A stretch of DNA of 11,814 nt from Flavobacterium sp. (GCA_005792865.1 SXQR01000286.1:1-11814); one strand, 5' to 3'; counted from the stretch's first letter, positions 1-6,724 are shown. Notes: generated from the sequence alone by a model not told the origin. A program made the numbers and translations.

Positions 1-103
1 ACGCACTTGATGGCTGGTACGACTCCACCAAGATTTCACCTTGGTTGGCCAGCGGCAGTTTATCCGCACGGTTGGTATTGTCACGCTTGAAAAACGGCAT
101 CAT
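1..103 (-). CDS. Unidentified protein, N-terminal fragment only
   Basis: An open frame enters the window from the left edge and starts on the minus strand with two consecutive ATG codons, at 103 and 100. The 34 visible residues begin MMPFFKRDNTNRADKLPL and continue through a GEILVESYQ stretch, with no signal peptide or membrane segment. A purine-rich AAAGGG lies a few bases upstream of the first ATG, which could serve as a ribosome binding site. Codon use, with many G/C third positions, resembles the neighbouring genes. I do not recognise the family from so short a piece and assign no function. The downstream part of the gene lies outside the window. The alternative is that this is a chance frame, but the double ATG, possible binding site and codon use favour a real gene. 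Confidence 0.5.
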   Translation of the reverse strand, partial: MMPFFKRDNTNRADKLPLANQGEILVESYQPSSA

Positions 104-142
104 CAAGGCCCTTTATTACGGTAGGATTTAGTTCCTTGGTGT

Positions 143-177
143 ACGGTTTACAGTTTACAGTTTAAAGTTGACGGTTT
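143..177. repeat. Five degenerate 7-base tandem repeats, consensus ACRGTTT
   Basis: Five consecutive heptads can be read here without gaps: ACGGTTT, ACAGTTT, ACAGTTT, AAAGTTG, ACGGTTT. The array lies in the spacer between two divergent genes and directly precedes a second heptad array of different sequence. It has no coding sense, since a 7-base period does not keep frame, and no protein-binding role is evident. It resembles in style the short tandemly repeated repetitive sequences with 7-base units known from cyanobacteria. That resemblance is only one of architecture. Confidence 0.8.
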
Positions 178-186
178 ACTTACAAA

Positions 187-221
187 CGACTGACGACTGA
201 CCACTGACGACTGATACCTGA
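187..221. repeat. Five degenerate 7-base tandem repeats, consensus CGACTGA
   Basis: Five heptads follow one another: CGACTGA, CGACTGA, CCACTGA, CGACTGA, TACCTGA. A decayed sixth copy may continue to 228. The ACTG core is the reverse complement of the CAGT core in the array at 143-177. The two arrays therefore face each other as imperfect inverted partners with about 10 bases between them, and a transcript across both could form a loose stem. The repeats end about 30 bases before the promoter-like element of the sugar dehydrogenase gene. Confidence 0.8.
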
Positions 222-249
222 TGACTTCCTTAAACTTTTTTCGTACATT

Positions 250-257
250 TAAGTTTG
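250..257 (+). promoter_or_regulatory. Possible flavobacterial -7 promoter element for the sugar dehydrogenase gene
   Basis: TAAGTTTG matches the Bacteroidota -7 consensus TAnnTTTG exactly and ends 16 bases before the ATG at 274. The expected upstream TTG is not present at the usual distance; a TTC lies at 226-228. The element is placed correctly but only half of the promoter is convincing, and it would give a leader of roughly ten bases. Confidence 0.35.
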
Positions 258-273
258 TCAAATCCGGATTATT

Positions 274-1506
274 ATGAAGCCAACACTTTTCCTCCTCGCG
301 GCCGCAATATTGTGCGCCTGCGGGAACAAAGCCTCAAACGCGCCACAACAGGATCCCAAACCCACCGCCGACGGCAAGCTTCCGCCCGTTGAGACTCAGG
401 ATCGGGTGACCAGATACAAGCCCGCCTTCGAGGGCCAGACCCGGATCGCGGGTGTCAGGACCAAAACACCGTATGCCGTAAAGGCAATTTCCACCAATCT
501 CGCCAAGCCCTGGGCGGTAGCTGCGCTTCCGGATGGCCGTCTATTGGTTACCGAAAAGCAAGGCAGGATGCGGATTGTAACCACCGCCGGCGATCTTGGC
601 GCGCCGCTCGAGGGCGTGCCGGCCGTGGATGATGCAGGTCAGGGAGGATTGCTCGATGTGGCGCCCGACCCGGATTTTGCGACGAACCGTACGATTTACT
701 GGACGTTTTCGGAGCCGCGGGACAAGGGCAACCACACATCGGTCGCAAAAGGAAAGCTATCGGCCGATGAACGCCGGCTTGAAAACGTAAGCGTGATCTT
801 CAGGGCGCTGCCGGTTTATGACGGCGACAAGCACTACGGTTCGAGGATCGCATTTGACAGTTCGGGCAACCTCTATGTATCAACCGGCGAACGGTCGGAC
901 ATGGAAACGCGGCCGCAGGCACAATACCTTAACTCGGGGCTCGGCAAGATATTCCGGATTTCGCGCGAAGGAAAGCCTGTCGCGGGAAATCCCTTCATGG
1001 ACCAAAAGGATGCCATGCCCGAAATCTGGACGTACGGTCACCGGAACGTGCAGGGACTCGCGATACACCCGGCAACGGGCGATCTGTGGAACAGCGAGAT
1101 GGGTCCAAAGGGCGGCGACGAAATTAACAGGATAGCGGCTGGTAAAAATTACGGTTGGCCCACCATCACCTATGGGGTCGAATACAGCGGGCAGACGATA
1201 GGCGAAGGCATTACACAGAAGGCAGGCATGGAACAGCCCGTCTATTATTGGGACCCGGTGCTTTCGCCCAGCGGCATGACCTTTCACTCGGGCAACAACA
1301 TGCCTGAATGGAAAAATAATTTATTCATCGGTGGTTTAAGCAGCCGGCACCTTGCGCGGATCGTGATCGAGGGTGACAAAGTCACGGGCGAGGAGCGCCT
1401 CATGGTCGATGAGGGACAGCGCATCCGCGATGTGGCCGAAGGCCGGGATGGAGCGCTTTATGTCGTTACCGATGAAGGCCGTCTCTACCGGATCGCCGCC
1501 AAATGA
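274..1506 (+). CDS. PQQ-dependent sugar dehydrogenase family lipoprotein (soluble aldose dehydrogenase type)
   Basis: This 410-residue protein belongs to the glucose/sorbosone dehydrogenase family, six-bladed propellers that bind PQQ and calcium and oxidise the C1 hydroxyl of aldoses to lactones in the periplasm. The N-terminus is a lipoprotein signal: a basic start, a hydrophobic run at 5-13 and a lipobox ending at Cys16. No acidic export tag follows, so periplasmic anchoring is likely. The propeller spans about 70-408. Recognisable family segments are GQGGLLDVAPDPDF (122-135), KHYGSR with His187 as the likely catalytic base, GKIFRIS (224-230), YGHRNVQGL (254-262) and NSEMGPKGGDEIN (273-285). 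Length suits the E. coli YliI/Asd branch plus a lipoprotein leader. The gene stands alone, and no PQQ biosynthesis genes are in view, so the cofactor may be scavenged. Substrate cannot be told from sequence. The family assignment is firm; actual PQQ use is inferred. Confidence 0.9.
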   Translation: MKPTLFLLAAAILCACGNKASNAPQQDPKPTADGKLPPVETQDRVTRYKPAFEGQTRIAGVRTKTPYAVKAISTNLAKPWAVAALPDGRLLVTEKQGRMRIVTTAGDLGAPLEGVPAVDDAGQGGLLDVAPDPDFATNRTIYWTFSEPRDKGNHTSVAKGKLSADERRLENVSVIFRALPVYDGDKHYGSRIAFDSSGNLYVSTGERSDMETRPQAQYLNSGLGKIFRISREGKPVAGNPFMDQKDAMPEIWTYGHRNVQGLAIHPATGDLWNSEMGPKGGDEINRIAAGKNYGWPTITYGVEYSGQTIGEGITQKAGMEQPVYYWDPVLSPSGMTFHSGNNMPEWKNNLFIGGLSSRHLARIVIEGDKVTGEERLMVDEGQRIRDVAEGRDGALYVVTDEGRLYRIAAK

Positions 1507-2031
1507 TCACTTGGTCTTTTCGCCCACAAAGTAATCGTTGTTGGATTTGAACAGCACGTTGAAGGTCGTCAGGCTGCCGTAGATACGCGTAATGTATTGC
1601 TGCAACTCGACCTTGTCGGCGTCCTCGAGCTTGCTTGCGTTGATCTTTTGTTCCATCACGCGCAACCTGTCGCGCACCATCACGATCTTGTGGAAAAAGG
1701 TGTCGATCGGCACTTCCTTGCCTTGCACCCCGGGCTGGCCGGGATCCATCAGGAGTTTTCCGCCCTTCCATTTATCCGCTATGGGTGCCGATGGCGTGAT
1801 GTCGGTCCAACGCTGCAAAAGGGACTTGAGCGTTTTCTCCACATCGTAAAGGCTGACAGTGTCCACGTCGTTTTCGGCCGCCTCTATCACCTCAAATTCA
1901 GCGTCGATTTCAATCGTTTCCAGTCCGGAATCGATAAAGGTGATCCAGTATTGTTGTGATGTTACGTTGGTGACCACGCCTTTGCCAAATTCAGGATGCG
2001 AAATCCTCGATCCGATGCCCAATATTTTCAT
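1507..2031 (-). CDS. Conserved Bacteroidota protein with N-terminal Tudor/CarD-like domain
   Basis: The 174-residue product has no known function that I can name. Residues 5-23 (GIGSRISHPEFGKGVVTNV) followed by YWITFIDSGLETIEID have the pattern of the small beta-barrel found at the C-terminus of UvrD/PcrA helicases and in CarD-like proteins, which in those families contacts RNA polymerase. The rest, about 60-174, looks alpha-helical, with the motifs ADKWKGGK (85-92), FFHKIVMVRDRLRVMEQKIN (112-131) and QQYITRIYGSLTTFNVLFK (144-162). No signal peptide or membrane segment is seen, so it is probably cytoplasmic. I chose the ATG at 2031. An in-frame TTG at 2076 would add 15 residues, but those codons overlap a promoter-like element and do not look like the domain. 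Its stop abuts the stop of the convergent dehydrogenase gene. A role at RNA polymerase or on DNA is inference from the fold alone. Confidence 0.8.
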   Translation of the reverse strand: MKILGIGSRISHPEFGKGVVTNVTSQQYWITFIDSGLETIEIDAEFEVIEAAENDVDTVSLYDVEKTLKSLLQRWTDITPSAPIADKWKGGKLLMDPGQPGVQGKEVPIDTFFHKIVMVRDRLRVMEQKINASKLEDADKVELQQYITRIYGSLTTFNVLFKSNNDYFVGEKTK

Positions 2032-2044
2032 GCCTGCTTTTTTG

Positions 2045-2076
2045 CGAAAATAAGGCTGCGGCGGCAAAAAACCCAA
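2045..2076 (-). promoter_or_regulatory. Possible flavobacterial promoter for the Tudor-like protein gene
   Basis: Reading the minus strand, a TTG at 2076-2074 is followed after 21 bases by TATTTTCG at 2052-2045. This is one mismatch from TAnnTTTG with normal spacing. The ATG at 2031 lies 13 bases further on, so the leader would be very short. The TTG of this element is the same triplet that would be the alternative start codon, which argues for the ATG at 2031. Confidence 0.35.
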
Positions 2077-2157
2077 ATCGGCGAAGGCTATTTTTTAACA
2101 AAATATATGGTCCGTAATATTTAATTTTAAAAAATCAAAAATTCAATCCACCCACCT

Positions 2158-4929
2158 TTGAATCAGGACCACGCGCCGGACTTCCGGACCATTTTTAGTG
2201 TCATGCCGGGCGCAAGCGCGTTAGTCATGCCAGACAGCCCGAGATTTACCGTTATTGGATCTACCGATGAGTTTGCCGCTTTCGCGGGTGTCCGCAAGGA
2301 TGATCTGATCGGCAGCAGCCTCTTCACCTATTTCCCCGATAATCCGGCCGCGCCAAACATGTCCGAAGATATCCGCGCATCGCTAGAGGCCTGCATCCGC
2401 AACAGGAGAAAGAACGAGTTGAAGACGCAGCGTTATGACATTGAGACTCCGGACGGGACGTTCCTTGAAATGTACTGGACCGTCATCCATACCCCGATCT
2501 TTGACGCCTCGGGTCAAATTGATTACATCATTCACACCGCCATTGATGTGACCGACCGCATCGTGCTCGGCCGCCGCGACGAGACCATCCGTTCGCTGGA
2601 GCCCGCGCACAACCTATTCATGCAGGCCGCGATCGCGATCCATATCTTCAAGGGCGCGGACCTGGTCATTGAACTGGCAAACGAACCCTCGCTCAAACTG
2701 TGGGGCCGCGATCAGTCCATTTTGGGAAAACCGCTCCGCGAGGCCCTGCCCGAACTGGTCGAGCAGAAATACGAGGATATCATCGACCTGGTGCGGCGAA
2801 CGGGCATTCCCTACCATGCGCACGAAGCGCGTCTATCGGTGCGTCGCGGCGGCCAGATCGAGACCGGCTATTACAATTTTATCCTGCAGCCCTATTACGA
2901 AAGCGGTGATACCTATCCCGTCGGCGTCCTTGCCATGTTCAACGAGGTGACCAATATTTACAATGACCGCAAGGCATTGGTGGAGAAGGAGCGCAGCCTG
3001 CAACTTGCGGTCGAGATCGGCGAATTGGGCGTATTCAACATCGACCTGCGGAGCAATACCGTAAGTTATTCGCCGCAAATCATGGAGTGGTTTGGCGTGA
3101 CCAGGCTCAACCTCCCGCTGGAGCAACTGCTCAGGAAAGTCCACGAAGATGATTATGCGATGGCCTCCGAGGCGCTTCTCTCAAAATGGAAACGCGACCG
3201 CAAGCACGACATCGTGTTCCGGGTCGTAAATGAAAAGTCGGGCGATGTGCTTTACCTGCGCTCCATCGGGCAGATCCAGGAGGAGGATGGCACCCCGGTC
3301 ACCCTGTCCGGCATCATCCAGGACATCAGTGCAAGTGTCAGGTCCAAATTCGCGCTCGAACAAAGCGCGCAGCACCTCAAGAGCCTTATTGAAAGCGCCC
3401 CGTTCCCCATTGGGGTCTACGTAGGCCGTGAGATGCGCGTAGAGATGGTCAACCAGGCCATCCTCGATGCATGGCACCGCGATCATTCGGCCATTGGGAA
3501 AACCTATGCCGAGGTGCTGCCCGAACTCGATGGGCAGGGCCCGTATGAACAGCTTCTGGAAGTGTACGATACCGGAAAGCCGTTCCACGCGCACAACCAG
3601 CGCATTGACCTGCACGACGGGGAAAAGCTCAATACCTATTACTTCAATTACAGTTTTACGCCACTTTTTGATTCAAACGGAAAGGTTTACGGCGTCATGA
3701 ATACGGCCGCCGACGTGACCGACCTGAACGTCGCCAAGAAAGCCCTCGAGGAAAGCGAGCGCAACTTCAGGACGATGATCCTCCAGGCGCCGTTGGCCAT
3801 GTGCATGCTGCGCGGACGGGACCTGGTTGTCGAGATTGCAAACCAGGCCATGATCGAGATATGGGGCAAACCCAGGGAAGCCGTCATGAACAGGCCTATC
3901 TTTGAAGCGCTGCCGGATGCTACGCGGCAAGGCCTTGAAGAATTGATTTCCAAGGCGTTCGAGGGCCATTCGGTCGTGGAGCGGGAGCGCGAGCTCAAAC
4001 TGGTGCGGTTTGGTAAGGAAGAGACCGTATTTTTGGATTTTGTCTACGAGCCGCACCGCGATGGCAACGGGAATGTCATCGGGATCCTGGCCGTGGCAGT
4101 GGATGTCACCGAAAAGGTAAATGCGCGGCGAAAGATTGAAGATATCGTGCGCGAGCGGACGCTTGAACTCGAACTCGCCAACCTCCACCTCCAAAAATCG
4201 AATGCCGAACTCGAACAGTTCGCTTATATCGCTTCGCATGACCTTCAGGAGCCGCTTCGCAAGATCAGCATGTTCACGGGCATGCTCGAGACCGCGCTGG
4301 GCCATGTGGACGAAAAGGCCAAATACCACATCGACCGGATCGAGAACGCCGCAAACAGGATGACCAACCTTATCAGCGATATCCTCGGATACTCGCAGCT
4401 GGCGCGCAAGACCGAGGTATTCAAGAAAGTAAAGCTGGAAAAGGTGCTGGACGAGGCCATCGGGGATTTTGATATCGTGATGGAGGAAAAGAAAGGGCGG
4501 ATAACCCGTGGCGATTTGCCCGTGATCGACGCCATCCCCAGCCAGATGCTGCAACTTTTCAACAACCTGATCTCCAACTCGCTCAAGTACAGCCGTCCCG
4601 GTGTCCCGCCGGAGATCCGTGTGGAAGCCGAACTGCTCGATGCCGATCAGACCGAGTTGCACAGCCTTCCCAGGTCATCGAAGGGCTATGTGAAGATGGT
4701 CTTCAGCGACAACGGGATCGGTTTTCCCCAGGCATACGCCGAGCGGATCTTCCAGATTTTCCAGCGCCTTCACGGAAAGCAGCAATTTCAGGGAACGGGT
4801 ATAGGGCTGGCCATGTGCCGAAAGATTGCAGAAAACCACAATGGGCTGATTTTCGCCAAAGGCGATGAGGAATTGGGTGCCGAGTTCACCGTAATCCTCC
4901 CCATTTCACAATCCAATAAGAAATCGTGA
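2158..4929 (+). CDS. Soluble multi-PAS sensor histidine kinase
   Basis: The 923-residue protein is a cytoplasmic sensor kinase with no signal peptide or transmembrane helix. Five PAS-like domains come first, at about 9-133, 148-266, 285-393, 405-522 and 534-651. Domains 2, 4 and 5 share a phrase of the type FxGxDLVxELANxxxLxxWG followed by an LPEL-like end, so they look like internal duplicates. Domain 3 is of a different PAS type. A helical linker (about 652-685) leads to the dimerisation domain with phospho-acceptor His694 in YIASHDLQEPLRKI. The ATPase domain shows the N box NNLISNSLKYSR (802-813), the G1 box DNGIGF (851-856), the F box and the G2 box GTGIGLAMC (879-887), so it appears catalytically complete. 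The start is a TTG at 2158: an in-frame stop lies at 2128 and the next ATG (2203) would cut into the first PAS domain. No Shine-Dalgarno site is seen, as is common in this phylum. No response regulator lies nearby, so the target and signal are unknown. Confidence 0.92.
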   Translation: MNQDHAPDFRTIFSVMPGASALVMPDSPRFTVIGSTDEFAAFAGVRKDDLIGSSLFTYFPDNPAAPNMSEDIRASLEACIRNRRKNELKTQRYDIETPDGTFLEMYWTVIHTPIFDASGQIDYIIHTAIDVTDRIVLGRRDETIRSLEPAHNLFMQAAIAIHIFKGADLVIELANEPSLKLWGRDQSILGKPLREALPELVEQKYEDIIDLVRRTGIPYHAHEARLSVRRGGQIETGYYNFILQPYYESGDTYPVGVLAMFNEVTNIYNDRKALVEKERSLQLAVEIGELGVFNIDLRSNTVSYSPQIMEWFGVTRLNLPLEQLLRKVHEDDYAMASEALLSKWKRDRKHDIVFRVVNEKSGDVLYLRSIGQIQEEDGTPVTLSGIIQDISASVRSKFALEQSAQHLKSLIESAPFPIGVYVGREMRVEMVNQAILDAWHRDHSAIGKTYAEVLPELDGQGPYEQLLEVYDTGKPFHAHNQRIDLHDGEKLNTYYFNYSFTPLFDSNGKVYGVMNTAADVTDLNVAKKALEESERNFRTMILQAPLAMCMLRGRDLVVEIANQAMIEIWGKPREAVMNRPIFEALPDATRQGLEELISKAFEGHSVVERERELKLVRFGKEETVFLDFVYEPHRDGNGNVIGILAVAVDVTEKVNARRKIEDIVRERTLELELANLHLQKSNAELEQFAYIASHDLQEPLRKISMFTGMLETALGHVDEKAKYHIDRIENAANRMTNLISDILGYSQLARKTEVFKKVKLEKVLDEAIGDFDIVMEEKKGRITRGDLPVIDAIPSQMLQLFNNLISNSLKYSRPGVPPEIRVEAELLDADQTELHSLPRSSKGYVKMVFSDNGIGFPQAYAERIFQIFQRLHGKQQFQGTGIGLAMCRKIAENHNGLIFAKGDEELGAEFTVILPISQSNKKS

Positions 4930-5019
4930 CAATCTTGTGTTAATAAGGCAATAATGTTCAATATCGACCGCCGCGCGCGCGTTGGGATAAAAAACTATTG
5001 CCATGAAAACCAAGATTGT
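4929..5019. repeat. 9-base inverted repeat flanking the start of the small lipoprotein gene
   Basis: ACAATCTTG at 4929-4937, beginning with the last base of the kinase stop codon, is the exact reverse complement of CAAGATTGT at 5011-5019. The latter lies within codons 3-6 of the small lipoprotein gene. In a read-through transcript from the kinase gene the two arms could pair and enclose the start codon at 5003 in the loop. The loop is long (73 bases) and there is no following T run, so this is not a terminator. It may be chance. Confidence 0.3.
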
Positions 5020-5158
5020 TACCCTTGCCTTTGGCGTGCTTTTGCTCGCCACGTCCTGCGCCTCACACTGCAATGCCGACTCCTGGCGCAAACGGCGTTT
5101 TGTCGAAAATGTAAAACCGCAGCCCGTTCCGGCCACGCATCAGGAAGTTCAGGGCTGA
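5003..5158 (+). CDS. Small predicted lipoprotein, function unknown
   Basis: This 51-residue reading frame starts MKTKIVTLAFGVLLLATSCA, a textbook lipoprotein signal: Lys at 2 and 4, a hydrophobic core at 5-15 and a lipobox ending at Cys19. The mature part of about 33 residues contains a second Cys at 23 next to His22, a basic WRKRR patch at 28-32 and a proline-rich tail. No domain is recognisable. It follows the kinase gene by 73 bases on the same strand, so read-through is possible. Its last 10 bases overlap the end of xseB on the opposite strand. The protein is probably membrane-anchored and periplasmic. The convincing signal sequence supports a real gene despite the length. I cannot assign a role. 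Confidence 0.65.
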   Translation: MKTKIVTLAFGVLLLATSCASHCNADSWRKRRFVENVKPQPVPATHQEVQG

Positions 5159-5355
5159 TCGCGGTCAAGCTCGCGAAGGATCGCATTGACATCCTCTTCG
5201 GTGGTATTGAGCCTTTGCTTGCAAAAGGCAATCAGCCGGGCGGCCCTTTTGACTTTTTCGGATAACTGGTCCACCGAGATCTCACCCTTTTCGATTTCGG
5301 CAACGATGGCCTGGAGTTCGGCGAAAGCTTCGCTGTAACTGTTGATGTCTTCCAT
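5149..5355 (-). CDS. xseB: Exodeoxyribonuclease VII small subunit
   Basis: The 68-residue product is the small subunit of exonuclease VII, which assembles with XseA to degrade single-stranded DNA from either end into oligonucleotides, in the cytoplasm. It has the family's compact two-helix pattern: YSEAFAELQAIVAEIEKGEI at 7-26, corresponding to the conserved LExIVxxLExGE stretch, then VDQLSEKVKRAARLIAFCKQRL and a charged tail. Length is slightly under that of the E. coli protein (80 residues). The start is the ATG at 5355, one base after the xseA stop codon, so translational coupling is likely. Upstream in-frame codons to 5430 lie inside xseA and do not fit the family. The 3' end overlaps the convergent small lipoprotein gene by 10 bases. 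Confidence 0.92.
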   Translation of the reverse strand: MEDINSYSEAFAELQAIVAEIEKGEISVDQLSEKVKRAARLIAFCKQRLNTTEEDVNAILRELDRDQP

Positions 5356-5356
5356 A

Positions 5357-6724
5357 TCAAGATGTTTTTCGGCTTGTGATGCTGCCGGCTGAAAGTTCTG
5401 TTGTGATCTCGGCGCCTTCCGGGATTTCATTTGGGTCGCGCACGGCTATTCCCTGGAAACGGGTGATACTGTATCCGCGCCGCAGTACATTGGCGGGGTC
5501 CATCGCCCCGATCTGCCCGGCCGCAAACGCAAGGTTTTCCGAAGCCCGCAGTGTCAATCGGCTGGTGTCCCGCTGGACTGAAAGCTTCAAATGCGAAACG
5601 CTGTTGCGGTTTTCGGCTATGACAAAAAAAGTCCCGGTCGTGATCGCCGCCTGATAATCGGTTAAGGAATTCCGATCCATTTCAAGCAACGCGGTGGCAC
5701 TCCGCACCGTTGCCGCTTGTAGATTGCCGATGGCATTTTGGCTGGCCGCAAGCCTGTTCGAGGTGGCAGATCTGAACAGTTTGGCCTCACCCGATAGCCG
5801 TTGCTTACGGGATTCTATCATTGCCGATGCCTGCATCCCGATGGTTCGCGAAGCGCGGCCAAGCGGGACGGCCGTTTCATGGAACCGTTGAAGCAGCGTT
5901 TCGGCAAGTTTGGTAGGGGTGATGGCAAATGAATGTGATACCATCTCACTTGCCGTCAGGTTGGTCGCATGTCCGATTCCCGACAGTACCGGAATGGGGA
6001 AGGAGGCAATGGCCTCGGCAATCCTGTAGTCATTGTAGACCGACAACCCAACATCGCCGCCACCGCCCCGGATGATGGCCACGACATCAAAATGCGCGAT
6101 GACCTTTCTGATATTGCGCAATTGCCGCGTGATCCCATCCACGGCTTTTTCGCCCTGCAAGATGGACGGGAACAGCATATGGAAGAATCTGTATCCGAAA
6201 GGATTGTTGTCGATTACACTTAAAAAATCGGCGTACCCCTTGCTGGTTTCTACCGAAATCACGGCTATGCGCTGCGGCAGCACCGGCATGGACAGGGCCT
6301 TGTTGGAATTCTCCAGCCCGCGCAGGCGCAACTTTTCAAGGGTTTCTTTTTTTTCGCGTTCCAGGTCGCCCAGCGTGAAAGCCGGATCGATTTCCAATAT
6401 GTTGAGTGAGAGGCCGTGCACCGGCTCAAAACCGATCTTGGCCCTGAACAGTATCTTGATGCCGTCCCGCAGCGGCTCGTTGAGCGTGTCGCGGAACAAG
6501 GCATCGGCACGCCTGTAATCTTCCTTCCAAAGCGTTGCATTGACCTGCGCAATGACCTTACCGTCCTGCTTTTCCACGAGTTCGGGGTAGCAGTGCCCCG
6601 AATGGCTGTAATGGTTGAGCTTGTTCATTTCGGCGCGTACCCAAAAGGAGCTCGTATACCGCGCCGACAATGTCCTGCGCACGCTCTGCATCACCTGCAA
6701 AAGGGAAAATACGGGTTGGTCCAT
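5357..6724 (-). CDS. xseA: Exodeoxyribonuclease VII large subunit
   Basis: The 455-residue catalytic subunit of exonuclease VII carries an N-terminal OB fold (about 3-113, including WVRAEMNKLNHYSHSGHCYPEL-like single-strand-binding strands). The nuclease domain follows from about 130, with PQRIAVISVETSKGYADF at 150-167, IIRGGGGDVGLSVYND at 217-232 and SGIGHATNLTASEMVSH at 248-264. A long helical region (about 270-405) leads to the conserved end motif DPANVLRRGYSITR at 409-422. The RGGGG-GL-YN wording differs from the RGGGS-DL-FN of E. coli but is the version I recall from Bacteroidota, so it is not a defect. The ATG at 6724 lies 3 bases after the otsAB stop, and the stop lies 1 base before xseB. 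The enzyme serves DNA repair and recombination; its supply here is probably tied to the otsAB transcript. Confidence 0.95.
   Translation of the reverse strand: MDQPVFSLLQVMQSVRRTLSARYTSSFWVRAEMNKLNHYSHSGHCYPELVEKQDGKVIAQVNATLWKEDYRRADALFRDTLNEPLRDGIKILFRAKIGFEPVHGLSLNILEIDPAFTLGDLEREKKETLEKLRLRGLENSNKALSMPVLPQRIAVISVETSKGYADFLSVIDNNPFGYRFFHMLFPSILQGEKAVDGITRQLRNIRKVIAHFDVVAIIRGGGGDVGLSVYNDYRIAEAIASFPIPVLSGIGHATNLTASEMVSHSFAITPTKLAETLLQRFHETAVPLGRASRTIGMQASAMIESRKQRLSGEAKLFRSATSNRLAASQNAIGNLQAATVRSATALLEMDRNSLTDYQAAITTGTFFVIAENRNSVSHLKLSVQRDTSRLTLRASENLAFAAGQIGAMDPANVLRRGYSITRFQGIAVRDPNEIPEGAEITTELSAGSITSRKTS

Noticed and set aside
143..228. CRISPR-like array
   Set aside because: Units are 7 bases with no spacers between them, and no cas gene is in the window.
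2032..2076. A 15-residue extension of the Tudor-like protein from a TTG at 2076
   Set aside because: The triplet serves better as the -33 part of a promoter, and the conserved domain begins at MKILGIGSR.
2100..2157. Promoter for the histidine kinase gene
   Set aside because: The stretch is AT-rich and contains TAATTTTA, but no TTG lies at the right distance and several equally weak choices exist.
3673..4662. A 329-codon open frame antisense to the histidine kinase
   Set aside because: It lies wholly within the kinase gene and shows no family motif. Long antisense frames are common opposite GC-rich genes with strong third-position bias.
4968..4981. CG-alternating run before the small lipoprotein gene, possibly a Z-DNA site
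   Set aside because: The run is only about ten alternating bases in a GC-rich genome, and nothing around it supports a function.
5356..5430. A 25-residue N-terminal extension of XseB
   Set aside because: It runs inside the end of xseA and is unlike the family. The ATG at 5355 gives the normal length.
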